Source of the DNA: Kiritimatiellia bacterium
GTDB taxonomy: Bacteria > Verrucomicrobiota > Kiritimatiellia > SLAD01
Reading direction: 5' to 3'
NCBI GenBank assembly: GCA_007134735.1
Contig: SLKG01000015.1
Location: forward strand, 1-47,405
DNA length: 47,405 nt
Part shown: positions 1 to 8,484 of the stretch, piece after piece
How the letters are laid out: every line of letters starts with the position of its first letter
Numbering within the stretch: position 1 is the stretch's first letter
The notes under the pieces: model-generated
What the model was told of the DNA's origin: nothing
Database searches by the model: none
The model's input: the letters and a program-made list of their open reading frames with translations, nothing else
Program-made: the position numbers and the translations under genes

Positions 1-388
1 CATACGGGCCAACGCCGAACGGGGTGCGATTGAGTCCGGCCTCGATACGACCGACGCGCTCATCTTCGTATCCCACCCAGCCGGTATGCAGGAAGTTGTA
101 GCGGTGATACCAGCGGTATTCCGCTTTGCCGAGCCAGCCTTCGTGGCTGTAATCCAGGTTGATCCGGAAGGTGTCGAGTTCGAAATCACCACCGTGCCCG
201 CCGCGTTGCGGGGCGCCGGTACCGTCCTTTTCGTAATCGCCCAGCACGTAATTCACGCGCATCGCGCCGCCGACTTCGAGCGGTCCCACTTCGAAACCGA
301 TGGCTTCGGCCCGGGGAACCAGCCCCAGGCAGAATAATGCCACCGCGACAAACGTAATGATGTGATGACATGATGTTTGAGTCCTCAT
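1..388 (-). CDS. Outer-membrane porin-like protein, N-terminal part (cut by window edge)
   Basis: I read this frame directly from the reverse strand. The start ATG lies behind a strong GGAGGT ribosome site (about 392-400). The first 29 residues form a signal peptide: a hydrophobic core, then a likely cleavage after A-E-A. The mature part (IGFEVGPLEVGGAMRVNYVLG...) alternates polar and hydrophobic residues and is rich in Tyr, Trp and Gly (AEYRWYHRYNFLHTGW). That is the pattern of beta-barrel porins of the phosphate-selective or carbohydrate porin type. It runs off the window after 129 residues, so family assignment rests on the N-terminus only. A candidate sigma70 promoter lies about 195 nt upstream. 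Secreted outer-membrane location is well supported; substrate is unknown. Confidence 0.6.
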   Translation of the reverse strand, partial: MRTQTSCHHIITFVAVALFCLGLVPRAEAIGFEVGPLEVGGAMRVNYVLGDYEKDGTGAPQRGGHGGDFELDTFRINLDYSHEGWLGKAEYRWYHRYNFLHTGWVGYEDERVGRIEAGLNRTPFGVGPY

Positions 389-812
389 TGCAGCTACCTC
401 CTTTTAGGTTTTCGTTGACATCAATCCGCGCTTTGTCCGGATTGACCGATCTGCGAGCCCGCACGCTGATGCGAGCCGATTTGCGATGCGGCTGTCATGT
501 ATAACAGCCGATATGAAAGAGCCTTACGGCAATACGAACCCCCAAAAGAAGAAGGGGTCCGGCCTCGAACCATTCAAAAGCCTTTATAATACAGTTCCGG
601 AAGGCTGTCAAGGGGGGGCAGATCTTTCATTATCCGGGAGCCGTGGAGTGCAATAAAGTATTGTCCTGTCGTGTCCATGTTGAGATCATCCTGTTCCCGC
701 ACAGGGCGCAGGTGACTTCGCGCCGATACACGGCCGGTGCGTCTGCGGAAATCTGGAGCCCGGGCGCGTAACGACGTCGGTCGAACAGGCTTTTGGAAGC
801 GAGGAAAAGCAT
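389..812. other. Intergenic region between divergent porin and BCCT genes
   Basis: This is 424 bases without a credible gene; the open frames here are short and have no family signal. It holds a candidate promoter for the porin gene (583-611, minus strand) and the GAGG ribosome site of the BCCT gene (801-804). I see no riboswitch or terminator in it. Confidence 0.6.
583..611 (-). promoter_or_regulatory. Candidate sigma70 promoter for the porin gene
   Basis: On the reverse strand TTGACA (611-606) is followed by a 17-base spacer and TATAAA (588-583). This is a near-consensus promoter pointing at the porin-like gene whose ATG is at 388, implying a leader of about 190 nt. The same AT-rich patch reads TATAAT on the plus strand (585-590), but there it lacks a recognisable -35 box. 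Confidence 0.5.
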
Positions 813-2618
813 ATGACACATGAAGTGGACCCGAAAGAAGCAAAAGCCAAGCGGACCCTGGCCATGAAACTTCGGCAGGCGGAAAAAACCGCCCGCGACA
901 AGGCCATCAAGCAGCGCGACAAATTTCGTGGTCTGCAAATTCGACCGACCGCCACGTTCTTTGATGATGCGGAAGCCAAGGAACCCGGTGAGGACAATTG
1001 GAGCCGATTCGGGTTCGACATTCATCCGCACGTTACCATGGCATCGGTGTTCATCCTGTCTCTCTTTATCGTCCTGACGCTGATGTTCCGCGAGCAGGCG
1101 GCGACGGCCAGCACCACGGCGTTGGACTGGATTTCACATTCGTTCGGCTGGTTTTTTATTCTGGCGGCCAACGTATTCATCGTGGCGGCCCTTTGGTTTG
1201 CTTTCAGCCGGAGCGGAAGCATCCGTATCGGCGGCAACAAGGCGCAACCCGAATTCTCGACACCGGCCTGGTATGCCATGTTGTTGAGTGCGGGCATGGG
1301 AATCGGCCTCATGTTCTGGAGTGTCGGCGAACCCATGTTTCATTTCGATACGCCGTCGCCCCTCTTCGAAGGGATCGAACCCTATTCCGCGGAAGCCGCC
1401 CAGGCGGCGATGGGGGTTACGTTTTTTCATTGGGGCCTCCATCCCTGGGCGATTTACGCCGTCGTGGGCCTGGGACTCGCCTTTTTCGCTTACAACCGGG
1501 GTCTGCCCCTGACCATTCGTTCCATTTTCTATCCGCTCCTTGGGAATCGGATTCATGGCGGCTGGGGCAACCTGATTGACGTACTTTCCGTGTTGGCGAC
1601 GCTGGTCGGTTTGGCCACCTCTCTCGGGCTGGGGGTTCAACAGGTGAACGCGGGGTTGAATTACCTGTTCGGACTGAATATCAGCCCGGGAATACAGGTC
1701 GTGTTGATCACGGTCATAACCGCGTTCGCTACCACGTCGGTCATCGCCGGACTGGACAACGGCGTAAAACGGTTGAGTGAATGGAACATGGGGTTGGCCG
1801 CATTGTTTGCGCTCTTCATGCTGATTGTCGGCCCCACCGTCTATATTTTGGGCGGGTTCACGCAGAATACGGGTTTTTACCTGTCCCGATTTGTTGAACT
1901 GAGCCTGTGGACGGAAACCTTCGGCGATACCAACTGGCAAGGGGCCTGGACGATTTTCTACTGGGCGTGGTGGATTTCCTGGTCCCCCTTTGTCGGTATG
2001 TTCATCGCGCGTATTTCTAAAGGCCGCACGGTGCGCGAATTTCTTCTCGGCGTGATGATCGTTCCCACCCTGCTCTCCCTCTTCTGGATGTCGGTTTTCG
2101 GCAACACGGCAATTTCATTGCAGGCGAGCGGGGCGGTCGATATTGCCGCCGCGGTAAGGGAGGACGTATCGACGGCCCTGTTTGCCATGTTGGAGTTCAT
2201 TCCGTTCACCGGCGTCATGTCCCTTGTGGCCATCGTGCTGGTTACGGTATTCTTCATCACCTCGTCCGATTCCGGGTCGCTGGTGGTGGACCACCTGACG
2301 TCGGGTGGGAAACTCGATTCGCCGATACCGCAACGCGTGTTCTGGTGTGTAATGGAAGGCATGATCGCCGCTGTTCTTCTTCTGGGAGGAGGATTGGATA
2401 CGTTGCAGACGGCGGCCATCAGCACCGGACTGCCCTTTACCCTGGTATTGCTGTTGACCATCTATTCCCTGTACGTGGGTCTTTCGCAGGAGCTCTACGT
2501 GGAAGACGCCGTGGAGCGAAAGCTGCGGGCCGTGCGCGAGGAGCATCGGTTGGCCGAGGCCATTGCCGAAGCCAAGGACGAAATACAAAACAACGACGAC
2601 AGGACCTCGTCCCCATAG
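813..2618 (+). CDS. BCCT family transporter (betaine/choline/carnitine)
   Basis: A 601-residue inner-membrane transporter for quaternary ammonium compounds such as glycine betaine or choline, used as osmoprotectants. The family-defining glycine-rich segment GMGIGLMFWSVGEPMFHF lies near residues 160-177. The aromatic-rich helix YWAWWISWSPFVGMFIARIS near residue 380 carries the Trp cluster that binds the trimethylammonium group in this family. SSDSGSLVVDHLTSGG near 484 is a further family signature. About twelve hydrophobic segments are visible. The N-terminus is a long, basic, probably cytoplasmic extension of about 65 residues (KEAKAKRTLAMKLRQAEKTA). The start is supported by GAGG eight bases upstream. 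Sodium or proton coupling cannot be told from this reading. No synthesis or catabolic partner genes lie beside it. Confidence 0.93.
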   Translation: MTHEVDPKEAKAKRTLAMKLRQAEKTARDKAIKQRDKFRGLQIRPTATFFDDAEAKEPGEDNWSRFGFDIHPHVTMASVFILSLFIVLTLMFREQAATASTTALDWISHSFGWFFILAANVFIVAALWFAFSRSGSIRIGGNKAQPEFSTPAWYAMLLSAGMGIGLMFWSVGEPMFHFDTPSPLFEGIEPYSAEAAQAAMGVTFFHWGLHPWAIYAVVGLGLAFFAYNRGLPLTIRSIFYPLLGNRIHGGWGNLIDVLSVLATLVGLATSLGLGVQQVNAGLNYLFGLNISPGIQVVLITVITAFATTSVIAGLDNGVKRLSEWNMGLAALFALFMLIVGPTVYILGGFTQNTGFYLSRFVELSLWTETFGDTNWQGAWTIFYWAWWISWSPFVGMFIARISKGRTVREFLLGVMIVPTLLSLFWMSVFGNTAISLQASGAVDIAAAVREDVSTALFAMLEFIPFTGVMSLVAIVLVTVFFITSSDSGSLVVDHLTSGGKLDSPIPQRVFWCVMEGMIAAVLLLGGGLDTLQTAAISTGLPFTLVLLLTIYSLYVGLSQELYVEDAVERKLRAVREEHRLAEAIAEAKDEIQNNDDRTSSP

Positions 2619-2635
2619 TGTCCGGCCGGCATGGA

Positions 2636-3859
2636 TCAAGGGTAATCCGGTATGAGTTCGCGGCCGCGCCGAACCATCGGATCCGCGCCAAATGTCCGCC
2701 ACAGCAGTTCGTCCTCGACGACGTTGATCAACGCGAGAAACAGCATGGCCTGATCCAATACCAGGTACACGTCGGCCACTTCGCCCGTCTTCCAGTTCAC
2801 GCTGTCGCGGAACCCGAACCGTTGCGGTTCTCCGTCAACGGGAAACGGCTCGCGCAGGCCGAATGTTTCCAGCCGCCGCAGGTTGTCCGTGACTTCGCGC
2901 GGGAAAAGATGAATGGCCAGGGCGGATGCGTGCGGCGTCACGATCTCATCCGTGATGGCATCCATGCCGAGGTATCGTCCGTCGGGCGCCTCGCAGGCCG
3001 ACCAGCCCCAGACCGGCGCGCCGATCTTCTCGGCATGGGCCTTCTGGGCGAGCGTGAAGTTCCGGGCCGATTCCTCCAGCGGCGTGCCGCGCGGATCGAG
3101 AAAAAGCGAACAGAAGAAGTGCATGAATAAACCGCCGCCTTGCCACCCGTGCCGAAAATAGCGGTACCCGTGACGCTCCTCCGTGGCGTTGTCCTGCCGG
3201 TCCCACACTTCGGGCGGGACCTGCTCCGAGGCAATCATGAAAAACAGACCGAGCACTTTGTCCTCGCCGCGAAACAGGTATACAGGGTTCAGGGTTTTCC
3301 GCTGTACGACATCGAATTCATACAGGACCTTGTCGGTTTCCGGATCGTGAAACTCGGCCCACGGAATCTCGTTGAGAAACGCCGTGATCCGCGATTCGAG
3401 TCGCGGGAAGGTCTGGCGGACCAGAATCAGCCCGGCGGGCAGTTTATTGTAGTCGGAGATGTTGTTCCGGCCCGGTTGGGCCTCCCGCGTTTTCAGGTCG
3501 GGATGCAGCCAGTTGTTGTAGAGCCGGTTCCAGTGCTCCAGGGTGTCCAGGCTGTCCAGGATGCGCTCGATGCGCGCGAGCGCGTGATCTTCGGTCACAT
3601 AATTCATCTTGTACGCCATGCACAGCGAGGCCAGGTACACGCCGATCGTGGTGGTGTTTGTGATGTCCTTGTTGGGCGTGCTCGAGTCGTAGGGCAATCC
3701 GGTTTTGGGGGAGATATAGAAATCGAGAAAATGCCATGTCTCCCGCATGATGCCCCGGAGATAATCGCGGTCCTCGGCCGTCAACGGATGAGGTCCGGCG
3801 GCGACGTTCCCGGCCAACGAAAAAACCAGCAGCAAAGCCATCCAATGGGTTGTTCGCAT
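2636..3859 (-). CDS. Secreted DUF3131 / glucoamylase-like (GH144-type) glycoside hydrolase
   Basis: A protein of 407 residues with a clear signal peptide (MRTTHWMALLLVFSLAGNVAAG). The open frame extends further upstream, but the ATG at 3859 has an AAAGGAG site eight bases before it and puts the signal peptide at the N-terminus. Residues about 30-130 resemble DUF3131 (RETWHFLDFYISPKTGLPYD ... TTTIGVYLASLCMAYKMNYV). The C-terminal part carries WGWSACEAPDGRYLG and DEIVTPHASALAIHLFP, which resemble the putative glucoamylase domain PF10091 found in GH144 beta-1,2-glucanases and in the glycoamylase-like domain of NdvB. It would hydrolyse a glucan outside the cytoplasm. The substrate is inference. 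It converges on the BCCT gene (17 bases between stops) and diverges from the phosphofructokinase gene. Confidence 0.72.
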   Translation of the reverse strand: MRTTHWMALLLVFSLAGNVAAGPHPLTAEDRDYLRGIMRETWHFLDFYISPKTGLPYDSSTPNKDITNTTTIGVYLASLCMAYKMNYVTEDHALARIERILDSLDTLEHWNRLYNNWLHPDLKTREAQPGRNNISDYNKLPAGLILVRQTFPRLESRITAFLNEIPWAEFHDPETDKVLYEFDVVQRKTLNPVYLFRGEDKVLGLFFMIASEQVPPEVWDRQDNATEERHGYRYFRHGWQGGGLFMHFFCSLFLDPRGTPLEESARNFTLAQKAHAEKIGAPVWGWSACEAPDGRYLGMDAITDEIVTPHASALAIHLFPREVTDNLRRLETFGLREPFPVDGEPQRFGFRDSVNWKTGEVADVYLVLDQAMLFLALINVVEDELLWRTFGADPMVRRGRELIPDYP

Positions 3860-4002
3860 GACATGAACTCCTTTATCCGGACCATACTGTATTTCGCATT
3901 CCCATGGGAACACAATCCTTCCATAGAGACGTGCTCCCGGTAGAGACGCCCCGTATCCGGAAATTCGGAATCGGCCGAAAGCACGCCCCCCCTTCCGAAT
4001 GC

Positions 4003-4031
4003 TTGTCAGAAAGACCGGGGCCTGATACATA
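4003..4031 (+). promoter_or_regulatory. Candidate promoter of the PPi-phosphofructokinase gene
   Basis: TTGTCA (4003-4008), a 17-base spacer and TACATA (4026-4031) lie about 45 bases before the start codon in the divergent gap between the glycoside hydrolase and phosphofructokinase genes. Both hexamers are imperfect, so this is a moderate call. Confidence 0.35.
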
Positions 4032-4074
4032 ATCCTTTCACCATTTTAACCACGCACACAGGAGAATGATCATT

Positions 4075-5292
4075 ATGGCAAGGAACGAATTGGTCGGGAA
4101 CATGTTGATTGCCCAGAGCGGCGGACCCACGGCCGTTATCAACCAGAGCCTGGTGGGAGCGGTGCTCGAGGCAAAGAAGCGAAAGGCGATCCGGAAAATC
4201 TATGGCTCGTTACACGGCATCAAGGGAATCCTGGAGGAGCAACTGGTTGATCTGGGCCGCGAAACAAAACCGTCGCTGGAAGCCGTGGCGAAGACTCCTT
4301 CCTCCGCGCTGGGTTCGGTCCGGAAAAAACCCACCGCGGACGATTGCCGCCGGATTTTCGGTGTATTGAAGAAATACAATGTGCGCTACTTCTTCTATAT
4401 CGGCGGAAACGATTCGGCCGAAACCGCACACATCATTCACGAGGAGGCCCGGAAATCGAAATACGAGTTCCGTTGTTTCCATATCTGCAAGACAATTGAC
4501 AACGACCTGCGGCAAAACGATCACACGCCGGGATTTGCCAGCGGCGCGAAATTCGTGGCACAGGCGTTCATGGGCGACAACCTGGACAACCGCGCATTGC
4601 CCGGCGTCAAGATCAACGTGGTCATGGGACGGCACGCCGGGTTTCTAACGGCGGCCTCCGCACTGGCCCGCGTGTACCCCGATGACGGGCCGCACCTGGT
4701 ATACTTGCCCGAACGGCCGTTTGCGATGAGCCGTTTTCTGGCCGATGTCAAACGCGTGTATGCGAAGTATGGCCGCTGCGTGGTAGCGGTATCCGAGGGC
4801 ATATCCGACCGGAACGGCACCCCGATCGCCAGCCTGTTCACGAAGGAAGTCGATGCGCACGGGAACGTGCAGTTGAGCGGTACGGGCGCGTTGGGGGATC
4901 TGCTGGCCGCGCAGATTCGGGAAAAAACCGGTATTTCCCGTGTGCGCGCCGACACGTTCGGCTATCTGCAACGCTCATTCCCGGGCTTGGTGTCCGATGT
5001 CGATGCCCGCGAAGCACGCGCCGTGGGCCGCGAAGCCGTTCGTTTCGCCGTAGGCGGTTATGCCAGCGGAAGCGTGGCCATTCAGCGAAAGCCCGGAAAG
5101 TCCTATCGCGTGGAATTCAAGCGCGTCCCGTTGCGCAGCGTCGCGAAAGAAACGCGGCACATGCCGGCAACGTTCATCAACAAGGCGGGCAACGACGTCA
5201 CCACAGCTTTCATCGAATACGCCCGGCCCCTGGTCGGCCCTCTTCCAAAAATCGGGCGGCTCAAGGGCCATGCGGTGAAAAAGAGGAAGTGA
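4075..5292 (+). CDS. pfp: PPi-dependent 6-phosphofructokinase
   Basis: A cytoplasmic enzyme of 405 residues interconverting fructose 6-phosphate and fructose 1,6-bisphosphate. The PFK fold is shown by AQSGGPTAVINQS at the N-terminus, GGNDSAET in the phosphoryl-donor site, KTIDNDL, and GRHAGFLTAA. ATP-dependent enzymes have Gly after the first Asp of GGDG and Gly before TIDND. Here those positions are Asp (GGND) and Lys (CKTIDND), the established marks of pyrophosphate use. Two ATGs compete: 4066 lies one base from the AGGAG site, whereas 4075 is spaced ten bases, so I chose 4075. PPi-PFK makes glycolysis reversible and energy-saving, fitting an anaerobic fermenter. A stable hairpin follows the stop. 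Confidence 0.92.
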   Translation: MARNELVGNMLIAQSGGPTAVINQSLVGAVLEAKKRKAIRKIYGSLHGIKGILEEQLVDLGRETKPSLEAVAKTPSSALGSVRKKPTADDCRRIFGVLKKYNVRYFFYIGGNDSAETAHIIHEEARKSKYEFRCFHICKTIDNDLRQNDHTPGFASGAKFVAQAFMGDNLDNRALPGVKINVVMGRHAGFLTAASALARVYPDDGPHLVYLPERPFAMSRFLADVKRVYAKYGRCVVAVSEGISDRNGTPIASLFTKEVDAHGNVQLSGTGALGDLLAAQIREKTGISRVRADTFGYLQRSFPGLVSDVDAREARAVGREAVRFAVGGYASGSVAIQRKPGKSYRVEFKRVPLRSVAKETRHMPATFINKAGNDVTTAFIEYARPLVGPLPKIGRLKGHAVKKRK

Positions 5293-5294
5293 CC

Positions 5295-5314
5295 GCCCGG
5301 CGGGGGCGCCGGGC
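5295..5314 (+). terminator. GC-rich hairpin after pfp
   Basis: GCCCGGCG, loop GGGG, CGCCGGGC form a perfect 8-bp stem three bases after the pfp stop codon. There is no T tract, so this is not a standard intrinsic terminator. It may pause transcription or protect the message end. Confidence 0.35.
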
Positions 5315-5385
5315 CTCCAGTGCGAGAAAACAACGCGGGATTTGGAGCCGCAACGCCCTCGTCGCGGCGCCGACCCGAAAGCGCT

Positions 5386-6111
5386 ATGAAAAGAATCGCA
5401 TACATCCTGGTCCTGTCCTTGATGATCCCGGTCGCGGGACGTGCCGAGGCGGGTCCATGGCCGGAAGGTCATATTCTTTTGCGGCAGGTTCGCGCGGCAT
5501 TGCCGCGCGAACCGCTCCGCATTGATGCGGAATTGCGCACACAGAACCCCCGCGGTGAAATCATCCGCGTGTTGAACGCACGCATCTATTTCAACTGGGG
5601 CGCGGCCACCCCTTCCGCGGAATACCATATCCACGACCGGTTCGGCCGACGGCGTGAGCGGCTCCGTATTTCGTGGCCGCCGGGCGAAACACCGGTATAT
5701 GAATATGCCAAAGGCGAACCCCTCCAAGAAGCACCCGTCCCGGATCTGTATGGAACGATCGAGGGCACGGAAATCAGCTGGGCCGATCTGACCCTGTCGT
5801 TTCTGTGGTGGCCCGACGCCGAAACGGTGGGCACGGATCGCCGCCGCGGCCGCTTCTGCTATGTCGTGACCGCGCCCGCGCCGGATGACACGCCCGGCGC
5901 CTATTCCGAAGTCCGGCTATGGATCGATCCCGAAACCGCGCTGCTGCTTCAGGCCGATGCTTTCGATGCCGACGGCCAATTGGCCCGGCGATTGCAGGTC
6001 CGAAGCCTGCGCCGTATTGACGAGGTCTGGATGATCCAGGACCTCGACGTGCACCGGTTTCCCTCCCGGAATCGGACCACCTTGCGGGTGCACGACCTGA
6101 CGGCGCGATGA
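5386..6111 (+). CDS. Outer membrane lipoprotein-sorting protein (LolA-like)
   Basis: A 241-residue periplasmic protein. The frame is open from 5320, but the ATG at 5386 begins a classical signal peptide (MKRIAYILVLSLMIPVAGRAEA). The C-terminal half has the pattern typical of the LolA-like / outer membrane lipoprotein-sorting family (PF17131 style): YSEVRLWIDPETALLLQADA, then FDADGQLARRLQVRSLRRID, then a terminal strand with VHRFPSRNRTTLRVHDL. Such proteins form an unclosed beta barrel that binds lipids or lipoprotein acyl chains. It stops four bases before the first glycosyltransferase start, so it is probably co-transcribed with the GT4 genes, perhaps in envelope polysaccharide biogenesis. 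Exact ligand unknown. Confidence 0.68.
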   Translation: MKRIAYILVLSLMIPVAGRAEAGPWPEGHILLRQVRAALPREPLRIDAELRTQNPRGEIIRVLNARIYFNWGAATPSAEYHIHDRFGRRRERLRISWPPGETPVYEYAKGEPLQEAPVPDLYGTIEGTEISWADLTLSFLWWPDAETVGTDRRRGRFCYVVTAPAPDDTPGAYSEVRLWIDPETALLLQADAFDADGQLARRLQVRSLRRIDEVWMIQDLDVHRFPSRNRTTLRVHDLTAR

Positions 6112-6115
6112 GAGG

Positions 6116-7240
6116 GTGAATGTGAAAGTCTGTGTCGATATACAATCTGCGATCGGACAGCGGGCGGGTGTGGGCCGCTATACGAAATCGCTGGTCGAAC
6201 ACCTGGGCGACCCGGCGGGGTCGGATGAATTAATCCTGTTCTACTTTGATTTTTCGCGTCGCGGACATCCGTTTCCCGTCATGGGCGCCCGCCGGAAAGT
6301 CGTACGCTGGTGCCCGGGGCGCCTGGTCCAAAAGGCATGGAAAACCATCGGCTGGCCTCCGTTTGATCGCTTTTCCGGACCGGCGGACGTGTATCACTTT
6401 CCCAACTTTGTGCGCCCGCCGCTGACGTGCGGCCGATCGGTGGTCACCCTCCACGACATCGCGTTCCTGCGTCTGCCGGAGACAACCGAACGAAAGAACC
6501 TGCGGTACCTGAGCGCGCAAATCCGCAAGACGGTGGATCAATCGGACATGATCATCACGGTTTCCCAATTCTCCGCCCGTGAAATCTGCGAACAGTTGAA
6601 CGTCCCGGAAGACCGGGTAACCGCCATTCACGAGGGCCTGACCCCGAACATGGCCTCACCGGATCAGGACGCCATCAAAACCATGCGCCGGGCATTGAAC
6701 CTGAACCGTCCCTACCTGTTGTTCGTAGGCACGATCGAACCGCGGAAGAATATTCCGTTTCTGGTGGACGTCTTCGAGCGCCTGGAGTCCTTTGACGGAG
6801 ACCTGGTGCTGGCGGGAATGCGGGGCTGGAAATATGAGCCGATCCTGGAGCGGATGAAGCGTTCCCGGAGGGCCGTCTCGATCCGTTACCTGGAATACGT
6901 GGACGAACAATGGATGCCCGCGTTGTACGCGGGATCGGAACTGTTTCTGTTTCCTTCGCTGTACGAAGGCTTCGGATTCCCCCCGCTGGAGGCCATGATG
7001 TGCGGAACGCCGGTGTTGTCGTCCACGGCGGGTTCGCTTCCGGAAGTGCTGGGAGACGCCGCGGAATGGGCTCCACAATTCGACCCGGAACTTTGGAAGA
7101 ATCGTGTGGAAACCCTGCTCGGAGATGACACCCGGCGCGAGACGCTGCGGAAAGCGGGCCGCGCACAGGCGGGCCGGTACCGATGGGCGGATACGGCGAG
7201 AAAGACGTGGGAGGTATATCGGAAGGTGGGCGGGAAATGA
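6116..7240 (+). CDS. GT4 family glycosyltransferase (first of three)
   Basis: A retaining GT-B-fold glycosyltransferase of 374 residues that moves a sugar, often mannose, from a nucleotide donor to a lipid-linked or polysaccharide acceptor at the inner membrane face. Acceptor-side features are GVGRYTKSLVEHL near residue 19 and VVTLHDIAFLRLPE near 110. The donor half has LLFVGTIEPRKNIPFLVDVF near 200 and the GT4 signature PSLYEGFGFPPLEAMMCGTP near 280, with the E-x7-E pair. The start codon is GTG at 6116; a second GTG at 6122 is better spaced from GAGGG (6112-6116) and may be the true start. Its stop overlaps the next gene as ATGA. Confidence 0.88.
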   Translation: MNVKVCVDIQSAIGQRAGVGRYTKSLVEHLGDPAGSDELILFYFDFSRRGHPFPVMGARRKVVRWCPGRLVQKAWKTIGWPPFDRFSGPADVYHFPNFVRPPLTCGRSVVTLHDIAFLRLPETTERKNLRYLSAQIRKTVDQSDMIITVSQFSAREICEQLNVPEDRVTAIHEGLTPNMASPDQDAIKTMRRALNLNRPYLLFVGTIEPRKNIPFLVDVFERLESFDGDLVLAGMRGWKYEPILERMKRSRRAVSIRYLEYVDEQWMPALYAGSELFLFPSLYEGFGFPPLEAMMCGTPVLSSTAGSLPEVLGDAAEWAPQFDPELWKNRVETLLGDDTRRETLRKAGRAQAGRYRWADTARKTWEVYRKVGGK

Positions 7241-8397
7241 AAATCGGGATCGACGCCAGATGGATTTTTCCGGAGATCACGGGAATCGGTTCCTATACCC
7301 AGGAGCTGATCCGTCAACTTGCGGCCGTGGATGCTACAAACGAATATGTACTGTTTTTCAATCAAGCGGACGTTCGTGATCGTACCGTGGAATTCGCCGG
7401 CTTGCAGGACGCGCCGAATGTCACGACACGCCTCCTGCCCTACGGCTTGTTTTCCCCCTGGAATCAGATCCGCATGCCGGGCGAAATCAGAAAAACCGAG
7501 CTTGATGTCTTTCATTCCACAAACTACATGATTCCGTTTCTCGCGTTTCCGCGGCGGGCCGGCCGCCGCCGGGTACGATGTGTGGTGACCATTCACGACC
7601 TGATTCCGCTTATATTTCCCGATCATGCCCCGCGCGCAAAGAAGGCGCGTTTTTTCGCGCTGTACCGGCATCTCATGTACGAGGTCGGGGCCCGCGCGGA
7701 TACGCTTATTACCGTAAGCGAGTCGTCCCGGCAGGACATCATCGGGCACCTGCGCATTCCCGAACCGGATCATGGCAAGGTGGTGGTCATTGCCGAAGGC
7801 GTGTCGGACGCCTATGCCCCGGCGCCGCGGCCGACGAACCGGAATGAAAAATGGATTTTGTATGTCGGGCGTCAGGATCCCTATAAGAACGTGACCGGCT
7901 TGATCGAGGCCTTCGACCGGGTGCGCCGCGGTCGGGTTCCGGAAGCGCGTTTGCGTATTATCGGTCCGCGCGATCCCCGATATCCGGAAGCGGAACAACT
8001 GATCCGGGAACGCCATCTCGGCGAGGCCGTACAGTGGACCGGCTATGTGACCGGAGACGAGCTGGTAAAGGCCTATCGCGAGGCCGACCTGTTCGTGTTG
8101 CCCTCCCGGTACGAAGGGTTCGGATTGCCCGTGCTCGAAGCGATGGCCAGCGGCACCCCCGTGATTTGCGGAAATCGCAGCGCCCTTCCGGAAGTGGCGG
8201 GTGATGCGGCGATCCTCGTGGACCCGAACGATCTCGACGGGCTGGCGGAGGCCATGACGGAGGTCCTGACAAACCCGGATCGGGCCGCCTCGCTTCGGGT
8301 CAAGGGCCTGAATCGAGCCGCCCGCTATTCCTGGCGCCGCACGGCGGAAGAAACGGTGCGGGTGTATGTGAATGACCGCGAAGGGAAAGAGGAGTGA
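7237..8397 (+). CDS. GT4 family glycosyltransferase (second of three)
   Basis: A 386-residue GT-B enzyme of the same family as its upstream neighbour. It begins MKIGIDARWIFPEITGIGSY, the usual GT4 N-terminus with the glycine turn that contacts the donor. It has VVTIHDLIPLIFPDHAP, ILYVGRQDPYKNVTGLIEAF, and the donor-binding PSRYEGFGLPVLEAMASGTP followed by GNRSALPEVAGDAAILVDP. The frame is open further upstream, but the ATG at 7237 overlaps the previous stop (ATGA) and matches the family N-terminus. Translational coupling suggests both enzymes act on one glycan. Confidence 0.9.
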   Translation: MKIGIDARWIFPEITGIGSYTQELIRQLAAVDATNEYVLFFNQADVRDRTVEFAGLQDAPNVTTRLLPYGLFSPWNQIRMPGEIRKTELDVFHSTNYMIPFLAFPRRAGRRRVRCVVTIHDLIPLIFPDHAPRAKKARFFALYRHLMYEVGARADTLITVSESSRQDIIGHLRIPEPDHGKVVVIAEGVSDAYAPAPRPTNRNEKWILYVGRQDPYKNVTGLIEAFDRVRRGRVPEARLRIIGPRDPRYPEAEQLIRERHLGEAVQWTGYVTGDELVKAYREADLFVLPSRYEGFGLPVLEAMASGTPVICGNRSALPEVAGDAAILVDPNDLDGLAEAMTEVLTNPDRAASLRVKGLNRAARYSWRRTAEETVRVYVNDREGKEE

Positions 8398-8484
8398 GCG
8401 GGAACGGCATAATGTGCTGACAGGCCCGATCGGTTTTCCTACAGTCACACCCGAAATATGAAGTACCCGGAAGAGTGGAAACAA

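Noticed and set aside
585-590. Perfect TATAAT on the plus strand before the BCCT gene
   Set aside because: No acceptable -35 box at 16-18 bases, and the same bases form the -10 of a better minus-strand promoter.
1134-1940. 268-residue open frame antisense to the BCCT gene
   Set aside because: Low-complexity shadow translation with no ribosome site or domain; the sense strand encodes a clear transporter.
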